Shown one piece after another: positions 17,078 through 25,512 of a stretch of 64,000 bases of DNA (position 1 is its first letter; every line of letters starts with the position of its first letter). This DNA comes from Pseudomonas sp. R-28-1W-6. GTDB taxonomy: Bacteria > Pseudomonadota > Gammaproteobacteria > Pseudomonadales > Pseudomonadaceae. Where the stretch lies: the NCBI RefSeq assembly GCF_009799925.1, contig NZ_WELK01000012.1, positions 47,061-111,060 on the forward strand. Direction: 5' to 3'. The translations under genes and the position numbers were made by a program. The notes beneath the pieces were generated by a model. It saw only the letters and a list, made by a program, of their open reading frames with translations. It had not been told where the DNA came from and did not search any database.

Positions 17078-17608
17078 ATGGACGACACATTCCTGATCAT
17101 CCCCGGCTACGGCGGTTCCGGCCCCGAGCATTGGCAGAGCCGGTGGCAGCAGGCCGATTCGCGCTTTCGCCGGGTCGAGCAGCGCGACTGGTGGCGCCCG
17201 CTCTGCAGCGAGTGGGTGGCGGCGCTGGAGCAGGCGGTCGCCGCCAGCGGGCCGCATACCGTGCTGGTCGCCCACAGCCTGGGCTGCGGGCTGGTGGCGC
17301 ACTGGGCGGCGCAGACCCGCCTGGCGATCCGCGCCGCCATGCTGGTGGCCCCGCCGGACCCGGAAGGCCCGGCCGCACAGCTGAGCATCGACGGCTTCGT
17401 GCCGGTGCCCGACCTGCCGCTGGCCTTTCCCAGCCTGCTGGTGGCCAGCAGCAACGACCCTTTTTCCAGCCTGGAGCACGCCCACGGCGCGGCGCTGCGC
17501 TGGGGCAGCCGCTGGGCCAATATCGGCGCGGCCGGGCATATCAACGGCGACAGCGGCCTGGGCGACTGGCCGCAGGGGCGGGCGCTGCTGCAGTCGTTGC
17601 TGGAGTGA
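17078..17608 (+). CDS. RBBP9/YdeN-type alpha/beta hydrolase
   Basis: 176 residues. The nucleophile elbow AHSLG, the acid in SSNDPF and the histidine in AGHINGDSGLG form the serine-hydrolase triad in the usual RBBP9 layout, with the small-family opening IPGYGGSGPEHWQ. Substrates of this family are mostly unknown. Cytoplasmic. The next gene starts 73 bases later. Confidence 0.9.
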   Translation: MDDTFLIIPGYGGSGPEHWQSRWQQADSRFRRVEQRDWWRPLCSEWVAALEQAVAASGPHTVLVAHSLGCGLVAHWAAQTRLAIRAAMLVAPPDPEGPAAQLSIDGFVPVPDLPLAFPSLLVASSNDPFSSLEHAHGAALRWGSRWANIGAAGHINGDSGLGDWPQGRALLQSLLE

Positions 17609-17681
17609 GGCGGCGTGCCTGCTGACGCGCCGACTTGTGGTTAACTTGGCGCCCTGCAATTGCACATCACACAGGCCCATC

Positions 17682-17903
17682 GTGAGCGAACAAGCGAAGA
17701 ACCCCCTGCATGGCATCACCCTGGAACAGCTGCTCACCGAACTGGTGGCGCGCTACGGCTGGGACGGCCTGGCCAAGCGCATCGACATCCGCTGCTTCAA
17801 GAGCGATCCGAGCATCAAGTCGAGCCTGACCTTCCTGCGCAAGACGCCCTGGGCGCGGGAGAAGGTCGAGGCGCTGTTCGTGCAGATGCGCAGCAAGGGC
17901 TGA
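17682..17903 (+). CDS. VF530/DUF2132 small DNA-binding-type protein
   Basis: 73 residues. The whole chain matches the VF530 family: NPLHGITLEQLLTELVARYGW, IRCFKSDPSIKSSLTFLRKTPWAREKVE. These are small cytoplasmic proteins with a DNA-binding-like fold. It uses a GTG start that begins the conserved domain; the frame runs further upstream without family resemblance. Confidence 0.9.
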   Translation: MSEQAKNPLHGITLEQLLTELVARYGWDGLAKRIDIRCFKSDPSIKSSLTFLRKTPWAREKVEALFVQMRSKG

Positions 17904-17957
17904 CGGCCCCGGCGCCTGCCGCCCGGTGATCCATCCTCCTCCCGCGATAACCCGCCT

Positions 17958-20900
17958 TCAGCGATTGCGCACCTGCGGCGCGCTCAGCGGCAGCGCGCAG
18001 CCGGTCTGGCCATCGGCCTGCAGGTAGGGGCCGAGGATCGGTGCCATGCCCTTGAGCACCTGCACCGGCAGCGCGGAGGTGAAGCGGAAGTTCTCCGCCG
18101 CCTGGCCCGGCACGAAGGCGGTGAGGGTGCCGAAGTGGCGCGGGCCGAGGTAGAAGACGAAGGTGGCGGTGCGGTTCAGCGCCCGTGAGCTGAGCACGTG
18201 GCCGCCGCGGGTGACGCTTTCCACCCGGTTGTCGCCGGTGCCGGTCTTGCCGCCGAGGGTCAGCGGGCTGCTGTCGGCCAGGCTGAAGCTGCCGTGCAGA
18301 CGCCGCGCGGTGCCGGCTTCCACCACTTGCGACAGGGCTTCGCGCAGGGCCGCGGCGACTGCCGAGGGCAGCACCCGCTCGCCGCGCTGGGCGTTCTGCA
18401 GCAGGTGGGTCTCGTAGGGCGTGGCGCTGGCGAACTGCAGGGTGTCGATGCGCACGCTGGGCTGGCGGATGCCGTCGTTCTGGATGATGCCCATCAGCTC
18501 GGCCAGCGCCGCCGGACGGTCGCCGGAGCTGCCGATGGCGGTGGCCAGCGACGGCACCAGGTGGTCGAACGGATAGCCCAGCCGTTGCCAGCGCTGGTGG
18601 ATGTCGAGGAAGGCCTCCACCTCCAGCATGCTGCGGATGCGGCTGTCGCGGGCACTCTTGTGGCGGCTCTTGAACAGCCAGCCGTAGACTTCCTGGCGCT
18701 CCTTGCTGCTGGCCGCCACGGCGTCCTTGAAACTGGCCTGCGGCTGCTCGATCAGGTAGCCGAGCAGCCACAGCTCCAGCGGGTGCACGCGGGCGATATA
18801 GCCCTGGTCGGGCAGGCTCCAGGCGCCGGGGCCGTAGTCCAGGTAAAGGTTGTGGATCTTCTTGTCGGTCAGCCTGGCCTGCGGCAGGTGGGCCTCGAGG
18901 AAGGCGGCGAAGGTGGCTTCGTCCACCTCGGGCATCAGGTAGCGATGCACGGCGGCCAGGCGGGTGGGCGTATGGCGCAGGCCGTCGAGGAAGGTGTCGA
19001 GGCGCTCCTGGGCCGTCTTGCCCTGGTACTTGCGCCAGAAGCGCAGGAGGAAGGTGGTGCCTTCGCGGTCGGCGAAGCGCTTGAGGTAGTCGGCGCGCAG
19101 CGGGTTCTTGTCGTCGCCCAGCAGCTCGGCGCTGTTGCTCTCGCCGTGGTAGGTGCTGTAGCGCACCAGGTCGCGCAGCAGGCGGATGAACGGCAGGTTG
19201 ATCGACTCGCGCAGGGCCTCGCGCAGGGTGGGAATGCGCCCGTTGTCCTCGCGCCTGAAGTTGCTGAAGCTGTGCAGCCCGCCACCGGTGAAGAAGCGCT
19301 CGTAGGGGCTGGCCGAGTACTTGCGCTCCAGGGCCGCGTCGAGCAGGGCGGGCAGGCCGAGGTCGGGTTGGGCGATCAGCTGGTCGAGGGCCCAGCGGGT
19401 CAGGTGGTCCTGCGCGGCCACCTCGACCTGGCGCAGCTGCTCGGCGCTCTGCCCGGCGTAGCGGGCGTGCAGCTCGGCCATCACCTCCAGGTAGCTGGTC
19501 AGCACGCGCAGCTTGGCGGTGGAGCCCAGTTCCAGCTTGCTGCCCTCGTTGATGTCGAAGGGCTGGTCGGTGTTGTCGGTCTGCACCCGCACCCGCGCGC
19601 CGGCCGGGGTGCGTTCGAACAGGGTGAAGCTGTAGCGCACCTCGGCGGTCTTTTCCGGCGACAGCAGGCGTTCGCCATACAGGCCGATTTGCCCGGCGAA
19701 CTCGGGGTCGGCCAGTTGCCGCAGGTAGGCGCTGACCTGCTGCTGCAGCTCGGCGTTGAGCGTGCTGCTGGCGGCCAGGTCGAGGCGGTCGAGGTCGTAC
19801 AGCGGCAGGTTGAGCAGGTTGGACAGGCGCGTGCGCGCCACGCTGATGCCCTTGTTGCTCTGCACCGGCTGGATCGCCGGGTGCAGCGCCAGGTCGCGAA
19901 AATGCAGGGTCTGCCCCAGCGCCGCGTCGCGCAGGGCCCAGCCGATCACCCCGCCGGCGGCCAGCACGCGGATATGGCTGTCGGTCAGCGCTTCCAGCTC
20001 GCGGCGGCCCTTGGCCAGGTAATAGGAGGGGCGGCGCTGGGCGATCATCAGCGCCAGCACCTGGCGCAGGGCCTGGCCGCGCTCGCTGTCGCGCACCAGC
20101 GGGGTGCGCTGCGGGTCGAGCAGGGCATTGACCTCGGCGAAGTCGGCGCCGAACCACACCCGCAGGCCATCGGCCAGGCCGTGCACCTCGCCATGCCCGG
20201 GGGCGGCGGAGAGCGGCACGCTGTTGAGGTAGTCGCGCACGATGGCCTGGCGCGCGGCGAGAGTATCCGGGCCCTGCTGGTAGGCACGCACGCTGGCGGA
20301 AACCATCTGCCGCAGCTTGTCGCGGGCAGAGGGGGTGCGACCGTCCGGCGAGTGGCGGTATTTCTCCAGTTGGGTGGCCAGGGTGCTGCCGCCGGCCGAC
20401 TGTTCCTGCACCCCGAACAGCTTGCCGAGCTGCGACAGCGCGGCCTTGGCGAAGCGCGGCCAGTCCACCGCCGGGTTGGCCTGGGGCTGGTCGGGGTCGA
20501 GCAGGTGGCGGTTCTCGATATACAGCAGGCTGCCGACGATCAGCGGCGGGATCTCGGCGAAGCTGGCGTACAGCTGCTGCGGGTAGCGGAACTGGTAGAG
20601 CGGCAGGCCGCGGCAGTCACTGATGGTCAGGCCGGCCTGGGGTTTTTCGCGAAACGGCGGGAAGTAGCCGCGCTGGCTGTAGTCGAGCAGGGCGGGGGAG
20701 AAGCGCACCTGCTCGGCGACCAGGAAGCCGCGTTGCTGCAGGCGCTCCAGCAGCTGGGGCAGGCTGGCGTAGCCGAGGCGCTTGTCGAACGGCCCGGCCG
20801 CCGGGTAGTGGATCGCCGGGCTCGGTCCGGGTTGCAGCTGGTAGCTCAGCTCGGCGGCGTAGCGGCTGAATTCGCGGGCCTGCAGCCTGGCCGTGTTCAG

Positions 20901-21068
20901 CTCCTGGCGCAGGGCCAGGCCGAGGCCGGCGAGGGCGGTCAGCAGGACGAGCCACAGCCAGGTCTTGCGGCGTTTGCGGGGCGGCGGTTTTTTGGGCGAC
21001 AACAGGGGCTCGGAATCGCCCACGGGGAGCGCGGTCTGCGGTGCGTTTGACTGCCATAGAACGCCCAT
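17958..21068 (-). CDS. Large class A penicillin-binding protein (GT51 + transpeptidase)
   Basis: 1036 residues: cytoplasmic basic tail, one membrane helix (about 37-55), a GT51 glycosyltransferase domain (IENRHLLD with the catalytic Glu; SAGGSTLATQLEKY) and a transpeptidase domain with GSTAK (SxxK serine and lysine) and KTGTGDN (KTG box). It should polymerise and cross-link peptidoglycan. It is longer than PBP1a/1b (750-850 residues), with additional sequence between GT51 and the SxxK box. The GT motif is ENRHLL rather than the common EDxxF. ATG at 21068 begins MGVLWQ. Reading through from upstream is possible in frame but spurious. Confidence 0.86.
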   Translation of the reverse strand: MGVLWQSNAPQTALPVGDSEPLLSPKKPPPRKRRKTWLWLVLLTALAGLGLALRQELNTARLQAREFSRYAAELSYQLQPGPSPAIHYPAAGPFDKRLGYASLPQLLERLQQRGFLVAEQVRFSPALLDYSQRGYFPPFREKPQAGLTISDCRGLPLYQFRYPQQLYASFAEIPPLIVGSLLYIENRHLLDPDQPQANPAVDWPRFAKAALSQLGKLFGVQEQSAGGSTLATQLEKYRHSPDGRTPSARDKLRQMVSASVRAYQQGPDTLAARQAIVRDYLNSVPLSAAPGHGEVHGLADGLRVWFGADFAEVNALLDPQRTPLVRDSERGQALRQVLALMIAQRRPSYYLAKGRRELEALTDSHIRVLAAGGVIGWALRDAALGQTLHFRDLALHPAIQPVQSNKGISVARTRLSNLLNLPLYDLDRLDLAASSTLNAELQQQVSAYLRQLADPEFAGQIGLYGERLLSPEKTAEVRYSFTLFERTPAGARVRVQTDNTDQPFDINEGSKLELGSTAKLRVLTSYLEVMAELHARYAGQSAEQLRQVEVAAQDHLTRWALDQLIAQPDLGLPALLDAALERKYSASPYERFFTGGGLHSFSNFRREDNGRIPTLREALRESINLPFIRLLRDLVRYSTYHGESNSAELLGDDKNPLRADYLKRFADREGTTFLLRFWRKYQGKTAQERLDTFLDGLRHTPTRLAAVHRYLMPEVDEATFAAFLEAHLPQARLTDKKIHNLYLDYGPGAWSLPDQGYIARVHPLELWLLGYLIEQPQASFKDAVAASSKERQEVYGWLFKSRHKSARDSRIRSMLEVEAFLDIHQRWQRLGYPFDHLVPSLATAIGSSGDRPAALAELMGIIQNDGIRQPSVRIDTLQFASATPYETHLLQNAQRGERVLPSAVAAALREALSQVVEAGTARRLHGSFSLADSSPLTLGGKTGTGDNRVESVTRGGHVLSSRALNRTATFVFYLGPRHFGTLTAFVPGQAAENFRFTSALPVQVLKGMAPILGPYLQADGQTGCALPLSAPQVRNR

Positions 21069-21151
21069 GGGGATCGGCCTGGCCACCCGGGAAGCAAGCT
21101 CTTGCTGCAAGCTTAGCCGCGCTCTGCGCGGGCGGCGGCTTTTCGCTGGGG

Positions 21152-21175
21152 GTTCGCGGCTGCAGCTGCTCCTGT
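21152..21175. repeat. REP half element
   Basis: TTCGCGGCTGCAGCTGCTCCTG is the right-hand half of the REP unit seen complete at 39312 and 56768. It lies in the gap between two same-strand genes. Confidence 0.5.
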
Positions 21176-21202
21176 GCGCTGGCGGCGCGCCGGTGCAAGG
21201 CG

Positions 21203-22813
21203 TTACGCCGCCGGTTCGAAACTGTCGGCCCGGGCCATGGCCCACATGCGCGGGTAGAACTCGCCGGAGACTTCGCCGCCGAGCAGCTCGCCGGGTTCGA
21301 GGAACACGTGCAGCTGCGAGTACAGCTTGATCTCGCTGGCCGACATGCGCCGCACCAGGTGCCTGGCCTCGATCTGCGCCGGGTGGCTGAGGCCGGCGGC
21401 GGCGAGCATCTCGGCCAGGGCCTTGAGCGTGTTGCGGTGGAAGTTGTGCACCCGCTCGGCCTTGTCCGGAACCACCAGGGCGCGCTGGCGCAGCGGGTCC
21501 TGGGTGGCCACGCCGGTCGGGCACTGGTTGGTGTGGCACGACTGCGACTGGATGCAGCCGATGGCGAACATGAAGCCGCGTGCCGAGTTGGCCCAGTCGG
21601 CGCCCAGGGCCAGCACGCTGGCGATGTCGAAGGCGCTGACGATCTTGCCGCTGGCGCCGAGCTTGATCTTGTCGCGCAGGCCGCAGCCGACCAGGGTGTT
21701 GTGCACGAACAGCAGGCCCTCGCGCAGCGGCACGCCGATATGGTCGGTGAACTCCAGGGGCGCCGCGCCGGTGCCGCCTTCCTTGCCGTCGACCACGATG
21801 AAGTCGGGGAGGATGCCGCTTTCCAGCATGGCCTTGGCGATGCCCATGAACTCCCAGGGGTGGCCCAGGCAGAACTTGAAGCCGATCGGCTTGCCGCCCG
21901 CCAGTTCGCGCAGTTGCGCGATGAACTGCAGCAGTTCCAGCGGCGTGGAAAACGCGCTGTGGCGCGCCGGCGAGATGCAGTCCTGGCCCATCGGCACGCC
22001 GCGGGTCAGGGAGATTTCCGCGGTGACCTTGTGCCGCGGCAGGATGCCGCCGTGGCCCGGCTTGGCGCCCTGGCTCAGCTTGATCTCGATCATCTTCACC
22101 TGCGGGCTGGCGGCCTGCTCGGCGAAGCGCGCCGGGTCGAAGCGGCCCTGCTGGTCGCGGCAGCCGAAGTAGCCGCTGCCCAGCTCCCACACCAGGTCGC
22201 CGCCGTGCTCGCGGTGGTAGGGGCTGATGCTGCCTTCGCCGGTGTCGTGGTAGAAGCCGCCGCTCTTGGCACCCTGGTTCAGCGCGCGGATGGCGTTGGC
22301 GCTGAGCGAGCCGAAGCTCATCGCCGAGATGTTGAACACCGAGGCCGAGTAGGGCTGGCTGCACTGGGGGCCGCCCACCGTGACGCGGAAGGTGGCGGGG
22401 TCGCAGTGCTCGGCCGGCAGCATGGAGTGGCCGATGAACTCGAAGCCGCTCTGGTACACGTCGCTGAGGGTGCCGAAGGGCTTGTCGGCGCTCTGGTTCT
22501 TGGCCCGCGCATAGACCAGCGAACGCTGCGCGCGGGAGAACGGCAGCATGTCGCCGTCGGCCTCCAGCAGGTACTGGCGGATCTCCGGGCGGATGGCCTC
22601 GACCAGGTAGCGGATGTTGCCCAGGATCGGGTAGTTGCGCCGCACCGCCTGGCGCGTCTGCAGCAGGTCGATGAGGCCGACCAGGCTCAGCGCACCGCTC
22701 AGCAGGGTCGGCAGCCACAGCCACTCGTGGCTGGCGACGAAGGGCAGGCCGAGCAGGGTGAACAGGACGCAGCAGGCGAAGAAGGCGTAGCGGTTCAGCA
22801 GCGACAGGCTCAT
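21203..22813 (-). CDS. Glutamate-synthase-like FMN-binding protein
   Basis: 536 residues. Two membrane helices at the N-terminus (about 8-50) precede an FMN-binding barrel of the GltS class: FGSLSANAIRALNQGAK, GGDLVWELGSGYFGCR, KLSQGAKPGHGG, DFIVVDGKEGGTGAAP. The cluster CIQSQSCHTNQC keeps the three-Cys spacing of the 3Fe-4S site. It lacks the glutaminase and central domains, so it is not a complete glutamate synthase. Its role in Pseudomonas is unsettled, perhaps membrane-associated amino-group redox chemistry. Confidence 0.9.
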   Translation of the reverse strand: MSLSLLNRYAFFACCVLFTLLGLPFVASHEWLWLPTLLSGALSLVGLIDLLQTRQAVRRNYPILGNIRYLVEAIRPEIRQYLLEADGDMLPFSRAQRSLVYARAKNQSADKPFGTLSDVYQSGFEFIGHSMLPAEHCDPATFRVTVGGPQCSQPYSASVFNISAMSFGSLSANAIRALNQGAKSGGFYHDTGEGSISPYHREHGGDLVWELGSGYFGCRDQQGRFDPARFAEQAASPQVKMIEIKLSQGAKPGHGGILPRHKVTAEISLTRGVPMGQDCISPARHSAFSTPLELLQFIAQLRELAGGKPIGFKFCLGHPWEFMGIAKAMLESGILPDFIVVDGKEGGTGAAPLEFTDHIGVPLREGLLFVHNTLVGCGLRDKIKLGASGKIVSAFDIASVLALGADWANSARGFMFAIGCIQSQSCHTNQCPTGVATQDPLRQRALVVPDKAERVHNFHRNTLKALAEMLAAAGLSHPAQIEARHLVRRMSASEIKLYSQLHVFLEPGELLGGEVSGEFYPRMWAMARADSFEPAA

Positions 22814-22876
22814 GCGGGCTCCCGGGATGGCAGGTACAGAGGCACAGGGTAGGCCGAAGGGGCGGCGCTGTCGCCC

Positions 22877-23827
22877 TCAGTGGCCGCGCAGGCGCAGGCT
22901 GATGGCGGCCACCGCTTCTTCGTCGGCGCGCAGGCGCGCGGGCAGGAAGTCGCGGACGAACTCGACCCAGGTGCGGGTCTTGGCATCGAGGAACTGCCGC
23001 GACGGGTACAGCGCATAGATGCCCAGCGGGAGCAGGCGGTGGTTGGGCAGCACGCGCACCAGGCTGCCGTCGCCCAGGCCGCCGACCGCCGAATACAGCG
23101 GCAGCGCGCCGATGCCCAGGCCGGCCTTGATCGCCTCGGTCATGGCGTCGGCGGTGTTGACCTGGAACGGCGTCTGCTTGATCTGCACCTGTTCCTGGCC
23201 GTCCGGACCGTCGAACAGCCACTTGTCCAGGCCCATCACATTGTTGACCAGGCGCAGGCAATGGTGCGCGTTCAGCTCGCCGGGCAAGCGCGGCACGCCA
23301 TGCCGGGCCAGGTAGGCGGGGGAGGCGCACAGCACGCTGTAGGTGCTGCCCAGCTGCTTGGAGATGAAGCCCGAGTCGGGCAGCTCGCCGGCGATCACCA
23401 CCGAGATGTCGTAGCCCTCGTCGAGCAGGTCGCTGTTGCGGTTGGCCAGGGTCAGGTCGAAGCTGACGTCCGGGTACTTCTCGTGGTACCCGGCGATGGC
23501 CTTGATCAGGTAATGCTGGCCGATGCCGGTCATCGCATGCACCTTGAGCACGCCGACCGGGTGGGCATTGGCCTCGCCGGCCTCGGCCTCGGCCTCGTCG
23601 ATGTAGCCGAGGATCTGCTCGCAGCGCAGCAGGTAGCGCTGGCCGGCCTCGGTCAGGGCGATGCGCCGGGTGGTGCGGTGCAGCAGGCGGGTGCGCAGGT
23701 GCGTCTCCAGGGTGGCGACGGCGCGCGAGATGTAGGAGGTGGTCAGTGACAGGCGCTGGGCGGCGGCGGTGAAGCTGCCGGTCTCCGCCACGCAGACGAA
23801 GGCGCGCATGTTGAAGAGGGTGTCCAT
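22877..23827 (-). CDS. LysR-type regulator, divergent from the efflux operon
   Basis: 316 residues. Winged HTH at 5-65 (MRAFVCVAETGSFTAAAQRL...SRAVATLETHLRTRLLHRTTRR), followed by a C-terminal effector domain. The RLLHRTTRRIALTEAG stretch is usual in the CrgA/DmlR subgroup. It starts 168 bases from the NodT gene on the other strand and is the natural candidate regulator, as in the aaeR-aaeXAB arrangement. The ATG at 23827 begins the conserved N-terminus. Confidence 0.9.
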   Translation of the reverse strand: MDTLFNMRAFVCVAETGSFTAAAQRLSLTTSYISRAVATLETHLRTRLLHRTTRRIALTEAGQRYLLRCEQILGYIDEAEAEAGEANAHPVGVLKVHAMTGIGQHYLIKAIAGYHEKYPDVSFDLTLANRNSDLLDEGYDISVVIAGELPDSGFISKQLGSTYSVLCASPAYLARHGVPRLPGELNAHHCLRLVNNVMGLDKWLFDGPDGQEQVQIKQTPFQVNTADAMTEAIKAGLGIGALPLYSAVGGLGDGSLVRVLPNHRLLPLGIYALYPSRQFLDAKTRTWVEFVRDFLPARLRADEEAVAAISLRLRGH

Positions 23828-23994
23828 GGAGGATTCCGGCTCGGGCTGGCGGCGAATTCTGTCACGAAGTCTAGCCCGGATTATGGCTGTTTCAGTACAC
23901 AATCCATCATCTATCCGCACGCTTATCCGGCGCCCGGCGCCCCTCTAGAATCGCCAGCCTTCTCGGCTTCTTGCCATTCTCAGGATGTAGCGCA

Positions 23995-25503
23995 GTGCCC
24001 CGCACCCCTTGGCCGTGTCTTGTTCGTGCCAGTCTGTTGACCCTGATTTCCCTGCTCAGCGCCTGCATCGACAGCCAGGGCATCGTGCCACACGCCGAAC
24101 GCCTGCAGGCCGCGCGGCTCGACCCCGGCGCCGCCCTGCGCGAGGCCGAGCGGGAGGCCGCCTGGCCGCAGGCGCGCTGGTGGCAGGCCTATGGCGATGC
24201 GCAGCTGGACGCCTGGATGGCCCGGGCGCTGGCCGCCAGTCCGAGCCTGGCGATGGCCGCCGCGCGGGTGCGCCAGGCCAGCGCCCTGGCCGGCGTGGTG
24301 GAGTCGGCCGAGGCGCCGCAGCTGGGCCTGGAGGCCAGCGTGCAGCGCAAGCGCTGGCCGGCGGACTACTTCTACGGCCCCGGCGTCCTCGGCCGCACCA
24401 GCAGCTGGAACAACACCGCGCAGCTCGGTTTCAGCTATGACCTCGACCTCTGGGGCCGCGAGCGCAGCCGCAGCCGGCAGGCCGTCGACCAGGCCCGCCA
24501 GGCGGTGGCCGAGGCGCGGCTGGCGGCGCTGGAGCTGCAGGGCAACCTGGTGCGCAGCTACATCCAGCTGGCCCTGCTGCACGCCGAGCTGGATATCGCC
24601 CGGGCCAGCCTGGCCCAGCAGCAGGCGCTGCGGCAGCTGGCCGAACGACGCCTGCGCGATGGCATCGGTACCCGCCTGGAGGTCAGCCGCACCGAGGCGC
24701 CACTGGCGGAGAGCCAGCGACGCATCGACGCGCTGCACGAGGCCATCGTCCTCAGCCAGCACCAGATCGCCGTGCTGGCCGGCCAGGGGCCGGGGGCGGG
24801 CGAGCGCCTGCAGCGGCCGACGCTGTCCCTGCAGCGCCAGCCCGGCTTGCCGGCGCAGTTGCCGCTGGAGCTGCTCGGTCGCCGCCCGGACCTGCAGGCG
24901 CGGCGCTGGCAGGTGGCCGCCGCCGCGCGCGGCATCGAGGTGGCCAAGGCGAGCTTCTACCCCAACATCAACCTGCTCGCCGGGCTGGGCAGCAACGCCA
25001 CCCAGGGCGGCCTGCTGGACTTTCTGCGCTACGACAAGCTGGCCTACAACGTCGGCCCGGCGCTGAGCCTGCCGCTGTATGACGGCGGGCGCCGGCGCGG
25101 CGAGCTGGGCGTGGCTAGCGCCGACTACGACCTGGCCGTGGAGCAGTACAACCAGAGCCTGCTGCAGGCCCTGCAGCAGGTGGCCGACGCCCTGGTGCGG
25201 CAACAGTCGCTGGCGCAGCAGGCGCACCTGGCCGCCGAGGCCGTGGCGGCGGCGCAGCACACCAGCGAGCTGGCCCTGCTTGCCCAGCAGCGCGGCCTGA
25301 CCGGCTTCGACGAGGTGCTGCAGACCCAGCCGCTGCTGTTCGAGCGCCAACTCACCCAGCAGCAGGTGCGCGCCGCCCAGCTCCGCGCCCAGGCCGACCT
25401 GCTGCTGGCCCTCGGCGCCGGTGTGCAGCCGCAGCCCGGCGCGCCGAGCGAGGCCAGCCTGGCACCGGGCGAGCCGCGCCTGCGCTTTCTTCCCCAGCCC
25501 TGA
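23995..25503 (+). CDS. NodT-family outer-membrane efflux lipoprotein
   Basis: 502 residues from a GTG start with CAGGA upstream. Signal peptide with lipobox LLSAC (Cys near residue 23). The mature chain has the two TolC/OprM halves: WWQAYGDAQLDAWMARALAASPSL, then LGFSYDLDLWG, RRPDLQARRWQVAAA and LPLYDGGRRRGELGVASADYDLAVEQYNQ. It should form the outer-membrane channel for the pump encoded next, 9 bases downstream. Confidence 0.92.
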   Translation: MPRTPWPCLVRASLLTLISLLSACIDSQGIVPHAERLQAARLDPGAALREAEREAAWPQARWWQAYGDAQLDAWMARALAASPSLAMAAARVRQASALAGVVESAEAPQLGLEASVQRKRWPADYFYGPGVLGRTSSWNNTAQLGFSYDLDLWGRERSRSRQAVDQARQAVAEARLAALELQGNLVRSYIQLALLHAELDIARASLAQQQALRQLAERRLRDGIGTRLEVSRTEAPLAESQRRIDALHEAIVLSQHQIAVLAGQGPGAGERLQRPTLSLQRQPGLPAQLPLELLGRRPDLQARRWQVAAAARGIEVAKASFYPNINLLAGLGSNATQGGLLDFLRYDKLAYNVGPALSLPLYDGGRRRGELGVASADYDLAVEQYNQSLLQALQQVADALVRQQSLAQQAHLAAEAVAAAQHTSELALLAQQRGLTGFDEVLQTQPLLFERQLTQQQVRAAQLRAQADLLLALGAGVQPQPGAPSEASLAPGEPRLRFLPQP

Positions 25504-25512
25504 GGACCTTGC

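Noticed and set aside
18198..21050. A 950-codon plus-strand frame opposite the PBP gene
   Set aside because: Shadow of the PBP codons; composition is typical of GC-rich antisense frames.
17958..23330. A single 1790-codon open frame on the minus strand
   Set aside because: It covers three genes; high GC removes stop codons. The part before 21068 does not look like protein and lies over the FMN-enzyme and LysR genes in another frame.
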